Origin: Paenibacillus spongiae
Lineage (GTDB): Bacteria; Bacillota; Bacilli; Paenibacillales; Paenibacillaceae
DNA length: 64,000 nt
Direction of reading: 5' to 3'
Assembly: GCF_024734895.1 (NCBI RefSeq)
Contig: NZ_CP091430.1
Coordinates: 1,280,001 to 1,344,000, forward strand
Shown: positions 8,691-17,506 of the stretch, piece after piece
How positions within the stretch are numbered: the stretch's first letter is position 1
Layout of the letters: each line of letters starts with the position of its first letter
Translations under genes and position numbers: made by a program
The notes under the pieces: generated by a model
What the model was told of the DNA's origin: nothing
The model's database searches: none
What the model saw: only the letters and a program-made list of their open reading frames with translations

Positions 8691-9773
8691 TTGGATAGCT
8701 GCACATGGCTGTATAACGGTGCAGAGACGCCCCCTCTGGCCGGTGCAGTCGAAGCGCTCCAAGAATATATGCGAAATCGCGAGGGCGGGCCTCTAGGCCG
8801 TGAAAGAAACAGCGAGGTTGAGCAATCGCTAAGGGAGAATATCGCCCGGCTTATTAATGGCAGCGCGAAGGATGTCGCTCTCGTATCGAATGCCTCTGAA
8901 GCGATTACGTTGATTGTGCAGGCACTGCGCCTGCAAGCTGGCGATAATGTCATCATCAATACGCTTGAGTTTCCATCCGGCGTGCTCCCATATCTGCTGC
9001 TGAGGGAGCATGGTGTTGAGGTACGACTGGTGGAGCATACCGACTGGACAGTTTCCGTTGACGATATGATGGCTATGGTCGACGAGCGCACGAAGCTGGT
9101 GATGGCCAGCCATGTTAGCTTTGTAAGCGGTGCCCGCCTGGACTATCAAGAACTGCATAGAAGACTGCTGCGAACGAATGCGCTGCTTTTGCTGGATGTC
9201 ACGCAGTCGCTTGGCGCTGTGCCGGTGGATCTGCAGGCTGCGGATATCGTCGTGTGCAGCTCCTATAAATGGCTCATGTCGATTCATGGGCTGGGGCTGC
9301 TCGCGCTTAATCCGGCACGTACCGAACGATTATTACCGGGATCTGCCGGCTGGCGCGGTGTGACGGAGCTGTTCTATCCGGAGCGCTTCAGCTCCTTCGA
9401 ATATTATCCGGACGCCCGCAGGTTTGAGCTTGGTTATCCCAATTATGCGGCCATTTATACGATGGAGTATTCGACGGGTTTGCTGCTGAAAACGGGAATA
9501 GATCAGGTCGAGCGGCATATTGTGCAGCTGGGCGGCTATTTGATTGAACGGCTGCTGGAGTCCGGTCGCAGTGTCATGACGCCTGTCGAAGAGAAGAATC
9601 GGGCGGGCAACATTAGCTTTGTATGTGAGAATGGCGAAGAAACGGCGAACAGACTGCTGCAGGAGCATAATATTTACTTGTGGGGGGGGGACGGCCGCAT
9701 ACGGGCATCGGTTCATCTTTTCAACGATTCCAACGATATCGACAGCTTGATTGCCGTTCTTAGCCGCTCTTAA
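8691..9773 (+). CDS. Class V aminotransferase (cysteine desulfurase-like)
   Basis: A fold-type I PLP enzyme of about 361 residues. The PLP lysine is seen in CSSYKWLMSIHG (about K193), with the cofactor Asp in LLLLDVTQS and a His in ASHVSFVSG. The active-site cysteine loop of true IscS/NifS desulfurases is not evident, so an aminotransferase, epimerase or lyase role is more likely. The TTG at 8691 has no SD. The frame stays open upstream to 8604, and residues LIIESLLPKQAFHG look like natural N-terminus behind GGAAGAAGGG (8633-8642), but that stretch has no ATG, GTG or TTG; initiation at ATT or CTG is possible. Confidence 0.8.
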   Translation: MDSCTWLYNGAETPPLAGAVEALQEYMRNREGGPLGRERNSEVEQSLRENIARLINGSAKDVALVSNASEAITLIVQALRLQAGDNVIINTLEFPSGVLPYLLLREHGVEVRLVEHTDWTVSVDDMMAMVDERTKLVMASHVSFVSGARLDYQELHRRLLRTNALLLLDVTQSLGAVPVDLQAADIVVCSSYKWLMSIHGLGLLALNPARTERLLPGSAGWRGVTELFYPERFSSFEYYPDARRFELGYPNYAAIYTMEYSTGLLLKTGIDQVERHIVQLGGYLIERLLESGRSVMTPVEEKNRAGNISFVCENGEETANRLLQEHNIYLWGGDGRIRASVHLFNDSNDIDSLIAVLSRS

Positions 9774-9797
9774 GAAAGGATAGGGAGGTGACCGGAA

Positions 9798-10793
9798 GTG
9801 ACGAAAGTGAAGGTTGCCGTGATCGGTCTGGGCAGTTGGGGAGAATGCCATGTGGAAGCTTATCGCTCCATTCCCGGCGTTGACGTTGTGGCCATATGCG
9901 ATACGAGACCGCAGCAGTTGATGCAAGTAGGAGAACGCTTCGGAATCGAAGGCCGATACACCGATAGCATGGAACTGCTGCAGCGGCGCGATATCGATTT
10001 AGTAAGCGTTGTCACCTTTGAAGAGAATCACTTGGCATCAACCCTCGAAGCTCTGCGGTCCGGTATGCATGTACTTGTGGAAAAGCCGGTATCGACGAAG
10101 CTGCAGGAAGCCAAGGCGATGCTGGAAGCGGCTGACCGGCATCAACGGCATGTCGTGCCCGGGCACTTGCTCCGGTTCGATCCCCGATATGCGGAGATTT
10201 ACCAGGGCATTCAATCCGGAAAAATCGGCAAGCCGAAAAGTATGTATTTCAAGAGAGCCCGGACCAAGGGCATGTTCGAGATTTATAACCGCACTCATAC
10301 CGCATATCTATCGACGGTGCATGACCTGGACCTGGCGATCTGGTACGCATCCAGCCGGGTGAAATCCGTCAAAGCCGTCGGCAATTGGGTTACGGGGGCG
10401 GATTCCCCCGATATTCTGTGGGCGCTTCTTCAATTTGAGAGCGGGGCGGCCGCATGCTTTAACAGCAATTGGATGACGCCCGATCAAGCCGGAATCGTCA
10501 TGAACGATTCCGTTGAGGTCATTGGCACGGAAGGAACGGCTCAATTCGACAACCGGGGTAGCGGGCTCGAGCTTTGGGACCGGAACGGGAGACTGACACC
10601 GGATATAAACATCCATCGCGTGATGAACGGGAGCGCGGCCGGAGCACTGCGGGATCAGCTCCATTATCTATGCGAATGTATCGGCAGGGGAGCGGATCCT
10701 GTGTACACGTCGTTCCAGGATGCCGTACATGGCATTGAAGTGGCTAACGCGATCGTACAATCTGCCGCAACGGGCAAGGAAATCATGCTATAA
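9798..10793 (+). CDS. Gfo/Idh/MocA-family oxidoreductase
   Basis: An NAD(P)-dependent dehydrogenase of 331 residues. An N-terminal Rossmann motif VAVIGLGSWGECH (about 6-18) and the family signature LVEKPVSTK (about 92-100, with the EKP lysine) are clear, followed by the alpha/beta substrate domain with STVHDLDLAIWY. The start is GTG, preceded by GGAGG (9784-9788). Members oxidise sugars, inositols or related polyols, and some act on amino-acid derivatives. It follows the aminotransferase by 24 bases, so the two are probably co-transcribed. Confidence 0.9.
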   Translation: MTKVKVAVIGLGSWGECHVEAYRSIPGVDVVAICDTRPQQLMQVGERFGIEGRYTDSMELLQRRDIDLVSVVTFEENHLASTLEALRSGMHVLVEKPVSTKLQEAKAMLEAADRHQRHVVPGHLLRFDPRYAEIYQGIQSGKIGKPKSMYFKRARTKGMFEIYNRTHTAYLSTVHDLDLAIWYASSRVKSVKAVGNWVTGADSPDILWALLQFESGAAACFNSNWMTPDQAGIVMNDSVEVIGTEGTAQFDNRGSGLELWDRNGRLTPDINIHRVMNGSAAGALRDQLHYLCECIGRGADPVYTSFQDAVHGIEVANAIVQSAATGKEIML

Positions 10794-10862
10794 GGTTCGT
10801 CCGTTTATTTAGGCTGTAATGATAATGATCATACTTACTTCACAAGGGGAGAAGGGATTGGC

Positions 10863-11972
10863 ATGGGAGAGCTGCATTCGACAGCTTATACAGAGCTGGA
10901 CACACCTGTTATCATCATCGATCTGGACGTGCTGGACCGCAATTTGCAAAAAACCGCAGGGTTGGCGCGGGATGCGAACGTAAAGCTGCGCCCGCATTTC
11001 AAAACACATAAGAGCGTTTGGATCGCCAAGGAGCAGTTCCGATACGGCGCCTGCGGCTTGACGGTGGCGAAGCTGGGCGAAGCGGAGGTGCTTGTCGATG
11101 CGGGCATCGACGATCTTCTTGTCGCCTACCCGATCGTGGGGCGGGCTAAGCTGGCCCGTCTCGCGAAGCTGTTGGAACGCGCCCGCATTATCGTCGGTAT
11201 CGATAATTTGCCCTGCGCCGAGGGACTGTCGGAGCTTGGTCAGTCGTTGAACAAGCGGATCGAAATCTATGTAGACGTCAATACCGGCTTGAACCGATGC
11301 GGTCAGGAGCCGGGGGAAGAGAGCGCCGAGCTGGTGAAGAATATTGCCAAGCTGCCCGGCGTGGAAGTGATCGGCCTGATGACGCACGGCGGTTACGCTT
11401 ACGGCGTGAAAACGGTGGAAGGCTTAAGAGCGGCCGCCAAACAGGAAGCAGAGGGACTTCTTCTGACCAAACGTCTCCTGGCTGACGCCGGCATCGAAAT
11501 CCGCGAAATTAGCGTTGGCTCCACGCCGACTTCCAAGTTTATCGGGGAGCTGGAGGGCGTGACCGAGATTCGGCCGGGCGCCTATGTATTCGGCGATATA
11601 AGCCAGCTGGCCATCGGTGTCATTACGCCGGAAGAATGTGCGATGCATGTGCTTACGACGGTGGTGAGCGCCCCTCGGAAGGGAACGATCATTATCGATG
11701 CCGGCTCCAAGACATTGTCGGGCGACGCAAGCTCTCATTGGCCCGGCTTCGGCATCATGAAAGACAATCGGGAGGTATATGCCGAGCGGCTGAGCGAGGA
11801 GCATGCGAATGTCCGCATACCGGACAATCTCGCTTTCCAAGTGGGAGACCGGATCATGCTGCTTCCCAACCACTGCTGCGCCGTGACGAACCTGCATGAC
11901 CGTCTGCAGGGCGTGCGCGGAGATCGGGCGGAGCGTATGATTACCGTCGATGCCAGAGGACAAATCCGTTAA
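10863..11972 (+). CDS. D-serine dehydratase / D-threonine aldolase-like PLP enzyme
   Basis: A fold-type III PLP protein of 369 residues. The N-terminal alanine-racemase-like barrel contains RPHFKTHK (43-50), the usual site of the PLP lysine. The C-terminal domain carries the metal-binding HxC pair H337-C338-C339 in LPNHCCAV, typical of eukaryotic-type D-serine dehydratase and D-threonine aldolase. The reaction would be dehydration or retro-aldol cleavage of a D-beta-hydroxy amino acid. The adjacent RidA gene fits an enamine/imine-producing enzyme. Substrate is inferred, not shown. Confidence 0.85.
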   Translation: MGELHSTAYTELDTPVIIIDLDVLDRNLQKTAGLARDANVKLRPHFKTHKSVWIAKEQFRYGACGLTVAKLGEAEVLVDAGIDDLLVAYPIVGRAKLARLAKLLERARIIVGIDNLPCAEGLSELGQSLNKRIEIYVDVNTGLNRCGQEPGEESAELVKNIAKLPGVEVIGLMTHGGYAYGVKTVEGLRAAAKQEAEGLLLTKRLLADAGIEIREISVGSTPTSKFIGELEGVTEIRPGAYVFGDISQLAIGVITPEECAMHVLTTVVSAPRKGTIIIDAGSKTLSGDASSHWPGFGIMKDNREVYAERLSEEHANVRIPDNLAFQVGDRIMLLPNHCCAVTNLHDRLQGVRGDRAERMITVDARGQIR

Positions 11973-12038
11973 TGAGCGAGTGTTGTACCGTTGCCGATGA
12001 AAATTATTTTAATCTTATTTGAAGGGTGAGGATCTTCC

Positions 12039-12425
12039 ATGTCTAAAGCAATCCAAGTCGATCAAGCGCCGCAATTTCCGCTTCCGTTCTCTCATGCAAT
12101 CCGTTCGGGGGATTTCGTATATGTGTCCGGTCAAGTAGGCGTCGATCCGTCCACCGGGCAAGTCGTAGGGGAATCCATTGAAGAACAGACGAAGCAGTGT
12201 CTGCGAAACATCGCGATTATTTTGAAAGCGGAAGGATTGACGCTTGACCATGTTGTCAAGGTGAACGCATACGTACGTGCGGACAGCTTCCCGGGCTATA
12301 ACGCCGCATACCGGGAATCGTTCAACGAGCCGTTCCCCGCGAGAACGAGCGTACCGTGCGACCTTGGCGCGTATTTAGTCGAGATCGACGTCGTAGCTTA
12401 CAGCAAGTCGGTAAGAGGCAACTAA
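12039..12425 (+). CDS. RidA-family reactive-imine deaminase
   Basis: 128 residues, the normal length for the YjgF/YER057c/UK114 family. Characteristic segments are FVYVSGQVGVDPSTGQVVG, VVKVNAYV and PARTSVPCDL with the conserved arginine that binds the substrate carboxylate. The protein hydrolyses enamine/imine intermediates released by PLP enzymes and protects other PLP enzymes. It lies directly after the D-serine dehydratase-like gene, a fitting partner. An SD-like GAAGGGTGAGG precedes the ATG. Confidence 0.92.
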   Translation: MSKAIQVDQAPQFPLPFSHAIRSGDFVYVSGQVGVDPSTGQVVGESIEEQTKQCLRNIAIILKAEGLTLDHVVKVNAYVRADSFPGYNAAYRESFNEPFPARTSVPCDLGAYLVEIDVVAYSKSVRGN

Positions 12426-12453
12426 ATACGCTGAGGCTGGGAGGAAGGGAAGC

Positions 12454-13767
12454 ATGGATCGAGAGAAGCTGACCGGCATGATCAAGCGATGGGTGGCCGA
12501 TCATCGGGAGGAAGCGGAGCAGCTTGTTTCGCAGCTGGTGCGCATCCCCAGCGTGAATCATCCGCCTGACGGGAACGAAGCGGAGTATCAACGTTTTTTT
12601 GCGGAGTGGATGGCTGGCGAAGGCGCGGAGGTGGAGAGTTACGAGCTGAGCGAGGTAGCGGGGCTGACCGAGCATCCGGCCTACATGAATACGCGCAATT
12701 ATGAAGGCAGGCCGAACGTTGTCGGACGATTCTTCGGCGGTGCGGGAAAATCGCTTATGTTCTCGGGGCATGCAGACGTCGTGTACGAAGGTACGGAAAC
12801 CTGGACGCATCCGCCATTCTCGGGAGCGGTAGAAGACGGCAAGCTGTATGGGCGCGGCTCCTATGATATGAAAGGCGGAATGGCGGCGGCCTTGATGGCC
12901 GTCAAATGCCTCAAGGAGCTGGGCGTTGCCGTGAAAGGCGACGTCTACGTGGAAAGCGTCGTCGATGAGGAGCACGGCGGCGCAAACGGAACGTTAGCCG
13001 GACGGCTGCACGGGCCTCACGCCGATATGGCGATTATCCCGGAGCCTTCCAACTTGGTCCTGTATCCGGCTCATCTCGGCGGCGGAATTTGGAAGGCGAC
13101 CTTCGAAGGCAAGAGCGGAATCGGCTTCGCCGGCGAAGAGCTGGTCAGCGCGCTGGAAGCGACGGTTGAATTTGCTAACATGCTGCTTGCCTTTAATAAC
13201 GAGCGTAAAGAGAAGCTTGAAGCACCGCACTGGTGGAAGGGACGGAGGCTTGCCGAAGCTTCGCTTCTTACGATCTATTCCGGCGACCACACGAGGGAGA
13301 TTCAGGAGAAGACGCCGGCTTCGGGCGAGCTGAACTTCTGGATCGAAGGCTACCCCGGCATGACGGGCGAAAGCATCATGGAGGAGCTGCACGAGTACCT
13401 CGCAGCGCACGAGAGCCGCTACCCGCGGCTGAAGCAATGTCCGCCGCAAATCCGTCCGCTCATCCGCTACTTGAGCGCCAGCGAGATGAAGCTGGATGAG
13501 AAGGGAAAGTCGTTCTTGCATGCGGTTATGAATGGCGGCGCGAATGTACTCGAGCGGCCGCTTGCTCCCCCGCAAGGGTCGCCTTTCGCATGCGATGGTT
13601 TCATGTTTAATCTGTACAGCGATACGCCGGCATTGATACTTGGACCGAGCGGCGGGAATGCGCATACAGCCGATGAGTTTCTGGATCTGAAGGGCTATGA
13701 GCAGCTCATCCGCTGGTATGCGGAAATTATCGTGGATTGGTGCGGCATTGAAGATGCGAAGGGATGA
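12454..13767 (+). CDS. M20-family metallopeptidase, second copy
   Basis: A 437-residue ArgE/DapE-type amidohydrolase, distinct from the enzyme at 7314. The metal ligands are complete: FSGHADVVY, GRGSYDMKGG, SVVDEEHGGANG and a C-terminal GGNAHTADE. The inserted lid domain is larger than in the first enzyme. The gene starts 28 bases after ridA and its TGA overlaps the start of the M81 gene by 4 bases, so the pair is translationally coupled. It probably deacylates or cleaves a small amide or peptide. Confidence 0.9.
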   Translation: MDREKLTGMIKRWVADHREEAEQLVSQLVRIPSVNHPPDGNEAEYQRFFAEWMAGEGAEVESYELSEVAGLTEHPAYMNTRNYEGRPNVVGRFFGGAGKSLMFSGHADVVYEGTETWTHPPFSGAVEDGKLYGRGSYDMKGGMAAALMAVKCLKELGVAVKGDVYVESVVDEEHGGANGTLAGRLHGPHADMAIIPEPSNLVLYPAHLGGGIWKATFEGKSGIGFAGEELVSALEATVEFANMLLAFNNERKEKLEAPHWWKGRRLAEASLLTIYSGDHTREIQEKTPASGELNFWIEGYPGMTGESIMEELHEYLAAHESRYPRLKQCPPQIRPLIRYLSASEMKLDEKGKSFLHAVMNGGANVLERPLAPPQGSPFACDGFMFNLYSDTPALILGPSGGNAHTADEFLDLKGYEQLIRWYAEIIVDWCGIEDAKG

Positions 13768-15254
13768 AGGCGATGGAGAGCGGGAAAAAGATGAGAATAG
13801 CGGTAGCCGGCATTCTGCATGAGACGAATTCCTTCGCGCCCGGGACGACAGGCACGGATGACTTTCGCGATAAGGAATGGGCTTCGGATCGTGAAATCTT
13901 TCATAATTACTATGAGCACACACGAACGTCAATGGGCGGGGTTATCCATGCGGTACGCGATTCTGGAGCGGAGCTCGCATGCGGGGTGTATACGGCTGCG
14001 ACACCAAGCGGAATAGTAACGGCTGAAGCGGCGGAATTCATGATGGACGCGCTTGTCGCTTCTTTGGATCCTGCGGCGGACGGCATCGTGCTGATCCTGC
14101 ATGGTGCGATGGTGGCCGAAGGTTACCCCGATATGGAGGGAGAGATCCTGCGGCGTGTCCGAAGCGCGGTCGGACCGTCTAAGCCGATTGCGATGACGCT
14201 TGACCTGCACGCGAATGTAAGCGCCGAAATGGTCGAATATGCCGATGTGATCGTAGGTTACGATACTTACCCGCATGTGGACATGTATGAACGGGCCGTT
14301 GAAGCGGTCGGGCTCTTGATCCGGACGATCCGCAAGGAAATCAATCCGGTACGGGCGTTGGCGCATCCAAGGATGCTGGTCGTACCGCAGGTAATGGTGA
14401 CCGAGACGGAAGGGCCGTTCCGGGAGCTGATGGATCTGGCATTCGCAATTGAACAGGATGCCCGCGTATTGAATGTCACCGTTATTGGCGGATTTCCATA
14501 CAGCGATGTGCCCGATGCCGGAATAGCGTTCATTGTGACGACGGACGGAGACCGGGAACTCGCGGGCAATTATGCGGAAGCGCTCCGTGCGGCCGCTTGG
14601 GAGCGGCGGGAGCGTCTGGTGCTGAATGATATTCAGCCAGCCAAAGCGGTACGTCTTGCGTTCGCCGAAGAGGAGGGCCCCGTTATCCTGGTGGAAGGGT
14701 CCGACAATGTGGGCGGCGGCAGTCCGGCCGATGCTACGCATGTGTTGAAGCGCTTGATCCATGCACCGAAGAAGAGCCTTATTGTCATACGCGACGAGGA
14801 AGCGGCCGCCCTGGCGCACGAATTAGGCGTAGGCGCGCAGTTCGCCGCGCCAATAGGCGGCAAATCGGATAGGCTGCATGGTGACCCCGTGTTCGTCAGC
14901 GGTAAGATCAGACTCTTATCTGACGGGAAATATACGCATATGGGCGCTTATATGACAGGCCAGCGCGCGGATATGGGATTGACGGCCGTCGTCGAAGCGG
15001 GCCATCTGACCGTCGTGCTGACCGAGAAGCGGACGGCTCCTTGGGATCCGGGCCATGTCGTATCGCTTGGCATTAGAGCCGAGACCTATCATGTGATCGT
15101 CGTCAAAGCGGCGATTGCTTGGCGGACATCGTTCGGCTCGATCTGCAAACGGATTATTCCCGTCGATTCGCCGGGCTGTACCGGTTCGAGCATAACGGAC
15201 TTCGCCTACGAGAAGGTGAGAAGACCGATATATCCTCTCGATGCCACCGTTTAA
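13764..15254 (+). CDS. M81-family metallopeptidase (MlrC-like)
   Basis: The N-terminus RIAVAGILHETNSFAP carries the HETNxF signature of the M81 family, and DLHANVS (near 155) and GGFPYSDVPDAG are also typical. The length of about 496 residues is normal. The founding member, MlrC, degrades linearised microcystin peptides; most bacterial homologues have no known substrate. Starts at 13764, 13773 or 13791 are all possible. The overlap with the second M20 gene suggests consecutive steps on the same peptide or amide. Confidence 0.87.
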   Translation: MKAMESGKKMRIAVAGILHETNSFAPGTTGTDDFRDKEWASDREIFHNYYEHTRTSMGGVIHAVRDSGAELACGVYTAATPSGIVTAEAAEFMMDALVASLDPAADGIVLILHGAMVAEGYPDMEGEILRRVRSAVGPSKPIAMTLDLHANVSAEMVEYADVIVGYDTYPHVDMYERAVEAVGLLIRTIRKEINPVRALAHPRMLVVPQVMVTETEGPFRELMDLAFAIEQDARVLNVTVIGGFPYSDVPDAGIAFIVTTDGDRELAGNYAEALRAAAWERRERLVLNDIQPAKAVRLAFAEEEGPVILVEGSDNVGGGSPADATHVLKRLIHAPKKSLIVIRDEEAAALAHELGVGAQFAAPIGGKSDRLHGDPVFVSGKIRLLSDGKYTHMGAYMTGQRADMGLTAVVEAGHLTVVLTEKRTAPWDPGHVVSLGIRAETYHVIVVKAAIAWRTSFGSICKRIIPVDSPGCTGSSITDFAYEKVRRPIYPLDATV

Positions 15255-15374
15255 TCAAGGAGCCGACAAGGTGCGATAGCTGCTTCTAACGAATCGAAAT
15301 TCCATATGGAGTACGGACGCAGCCTTTGTACGGTCATTATCGATCATTAGCGTATCTACAGGAGGTTCATAAGT

Positions 15375-16133
15375 ATGCGGCTGAAGGATAAAGTGGCGTT
15401 GATTACCGGGGGCTCGTTAGGTATCGGGCTGGCCGTCGCGGACCGGTTTGCCCGTGAAGGGGCGACCGTTATCATTTCCGGACGCGGGCAGCAGGCGCTG
15501 GACGAAGCGAAGGCCAGTATTGCGGGGCAAGGCGGGCATATTCAAACGATGAATGTTGATGTACAATATAAGCAGCAGGTTGATCAAATGATCGATAAGG
15601 TCATCGCCGAGTATGGCAGAATCGATATCGTTGTCAATAATGCAGGCATCTGCAGTCCGGCACCATTCCTGGAGATTACGGAAGAGGAATGGGAGCGGCA
15701 TATGGCCATCAATTTGAAAGGCACCTTCCTCGTATCGCAGCGTGCCGCTCAAGAGATGGTCAAAGCGGGCACCGGCGGAACGTTCGTTCATATGTCGAGC
15801 GTCAATGGACTTGCCGGAGAGGCGGATCAGGCCCATTACAATTCGAGCAAGGGAGGAATGAACCTCCTCGCGATGTCGATGGCCGTGGAGCTGGCCCGTT
15901 ACGGGATCCGGGTCAATTCGCTCTGCCCCGGCTTTATCGCAACGCGCTTGACCCAACCGCTCATCGATCAGCCCGAAGCCATTGAAGCTTATTTGAAGAC
16001 GATTCCGATGGGACGGGTCGGGCAACCGGAGGAAATTGCAGACGCCGCGCTGTTTCTGGCTTGTGACGAATCCAGGTATATCACCGGTCATTGTCTGGTC
16101 GTCGACGGCGGTCAGCTGATCAAGCTATCATAA
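15375..16133 (+). CDS. Short-chain dehydrogenase/reductase
   Basis: A classical SDR of 252 residues. The cofactor motif TGGSLGIG is at 11-18, NNAG at 88-91, and the catalytic Ser141/142, Tyr155 and Lys159 (YNSSK) are present. The C-terminus TGHCLVVDGG is typical. It is 120 bases after the M81 gene with a clear AGGAGG. It likely oxidises or reduces a hydroxyl of a cluster intermediate using NAD(P); substrate unknown. Confidence 0.9.
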   Translation: MRLKDKVALITGGSLGIGLAVADRFAREGATVIISGRGQQALDEAKASIAGQGGHIQTMNVDVQYKQQVDQMIDKVIAEYGRIDIVVNNAGICSPAPFLEITEEEWERHMAINLKGTFLVSQRAAQEMVKAGTGGTFVHMSSVNGLAGEADQAHYNSSKGGMNLLAMSMAVELARYGIRVNSLCPGFIATRLTQPLIDQPEAIEAYLKTIPMGRVGQPEEIADAALFLACDESRYITGHCLVVDGGQLIKLS

Positions 16134-16230
16134 GGTGGATTTCACTTCCGCTCGCGTTAATATGATTTCCATTATGTCTGCGGTCATGCGCACAATAAGG
16201 TTCGGACTAAGGTGAGCCATAATCCATAAC

Positions 16231-16260
16231 GAAGGTCTCCTCTATCAAGAGGGGGCCTTC
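16231..16260 (+). terminator. Possible terminator of the catabolic operon
   Basis: GAAGG(T)C...GCCTTC with inner CCTCT/AGAGG forms a hairpin around loop ATCA, about 100 bases after the SDR stop. No T-tract follows, so termination is uncertain. Confidence 0.4.
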
Positions 16261-16326
16261 AATGGTTTGCGGAAAGGGGGCAAAAACACGGGAAAACCGC
16301 CGTCAGTCCGGGGGTGGGCCGCATAC

Positions 16327-16340
16327 TAGACCGAGGTCTA
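16327..16340 (+). promoter_or_regulatory. Palindromic operator candidate of the Lia/Psp operon
   Basis: TAGACC-GA-GGTCTA is a perfect 6-2-6 palindrome about 25 bases upstream of a weak promoter-like pair (TTTTGA near 16365 and TACAAT 16388-16393, 17 bases apart). It is a candidate binding site for the LiaR-like regulator, inferred from position only. The rest of the 16261-16481 gap holds no convincing gene. Confidence 0.35.
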
Positions 16341-16481
16341 GGTGCCAAAACCGTCGCGGGTCCGTTTTGAAAGCCGCTGAAAAGACCTACAATAAGTACA
16401 TAAGCAAGAGATCAACAACTTGCAGCACGGCAGGTTCGGCAAACGGATATGAAGAAGAAACGGAAAGGCGGTGACTTAACT

Positions 16482-16772
16482 ATGAACGGTAAATCGGCTC
16501 TTGGTGCATTGCTAGTCGTTCTAGGCGGTTTGATGGTGTTGAAATTCCTGGGAGTCAGCTTCGGCTGGATCATCGGATTGTTGATGCCCTTCATCCTCAT
16601 CGGTCTCGGTGTGGTTGGGCTGAAGAACAACAGCAAGGTAATTGGCGGCATTATGATTGTAATTGGCGCGTTTATGCTTCTCCCGAAGGTGGCTGGAATT
16701 ATAACGCTGCTGGTTGCGATCGGCGTGATCGTATGGGGAGTATCCATGTTCAAACGCGAGAAGCGTGTCTAA
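16482..16772 (+). CDS. LiaI-like small membrane protein
   Basis: About 96 residues, almost entirely hydrophobic, with two pairs of predicted membrane segments (ALGALLVVLGGLMVLKFLG, WIIGLLMPFILIGLGVVGL, then two more) and a basic tail FKREKRV. This is the LiaI/LiaF transmembrane-domain architecture. In B. subtilis LiaI anchors LiaH/PspA at the membrane. An earlier in-frame ATG exists, but AAAGGCGGTGA (16463-16473) with an 8-base spacing supports ATG 16482. It is the first gene of the envelope-stress operon. Confidence 0.75.
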   Translation: MNGKSALGALLVVLGGLMVLKFLGVSFGWIIGLLMPFILIGLGVVGLKNNSKVIGGIMIVIGAFMLLPKVAGIITLLVAIGVIVWGVSMFKREKRV

Positions 16773-16813
16773 TATACACATAGGTAAGCAGATTAGGTGA
16801 AGGAGGATATGCC

Positions 16814-17506
16814 ATGAGTATTATTCGTCGGGTCCGCGATATTACGGTCGCAACGTTAAACGAGCGGCTGGAAAAAGCGGAAGATCCCGTGAAGCTGATC
16901 GATCAATTCTTATGGTCAACGAGAGAAGATATAATCGGAGCTGAGCGCCTGTATCAGCAGTACTCCGCCCATGGTAATAATTTAAAGTCGCAATGGCTGC
17001 AGGCTGAGCAGTTGAAAGAAAAGCGGGAGCAGCAAGCAATGACGGCACTCAAAGCCGGTGAAGAGCATATGGCGCGAATCGCCCTGCACGAAAAGGCAGC
17101 CAGCGAGGAGAGGTCAGCGCAATATCGCGATCTCTATGAACAAACGCGGCAAAACGTCGTTGAACTCGAAGAGCATCTGCGCGAACTGCGCAGCGAGTAT
17201 CAAGCGGTTTACGATAAGCGTGAATACTATGCGGCCCGTATGGAGTCGCTCCGGCTGCAGCAGCGCATGAACGCCAGATATGCGAATAACGGCATCGGCA
17301 CGGAAGCCAATCAGCCGGCGGGAATGTTCCGCCGCCTGGAAGACCGGATCAGCGATATGGAGCTCGAAGCGAAGAGCTTAAGAGACATTCGCCGCAGCGG
17401 TCAAGAATTTCTAGCCGAAGCGGGAGCAACCGTACAATCGGCGATTGAACGCGAAATGGAACAGCTCAAACGTAAACTTCAACAGGAAGGATGGAAAACG
17501 CCATGA
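16814..17506 (+). CDS. PspA/IM30-family protein, first copy
   Basis: A 230-residue, almost wholly helical coiled-coil protein. Its N-terminus SIIRRVRDITVATLNERLEKAEDPVKLIDQFL matches the PspA/IM30 amphipathic helix and helix 1. Such proteins form ESCRT-III-like oligomers that stabilise stressed membranes. It sits between a LiaI-like membrane anchor and a PspC protein, and its stop overlaps the pspC start. A second, divergent paralogue lies two genes downstream. Confidence 0.88.
   Translation: MSIIRRVRDITVATLNERLEKAEDPVKLIDQFLWSTREDIIGAERLYQQYSAHGNNLKSQWLQAEQLKEKREQQAMTALKAGEEHMARIALHEKAASEERSAQYRDLYEQTRQNVVELEEHLRELRSEYQAVYDKREYYAARMESLRLQQRMNARYANNGIGTEANQPAGMFRRLEDRISDMELEAKSLRDIRRSGQEFLAEAGATVQSAIEREMEQLKRKLQQEGWKTP

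Noticed and set aside
16262..16474. Possible 70-codon gene before the Lia operon
   Set aside because: No SD, no conserved features, and it runs into the real LiaI-like start region.
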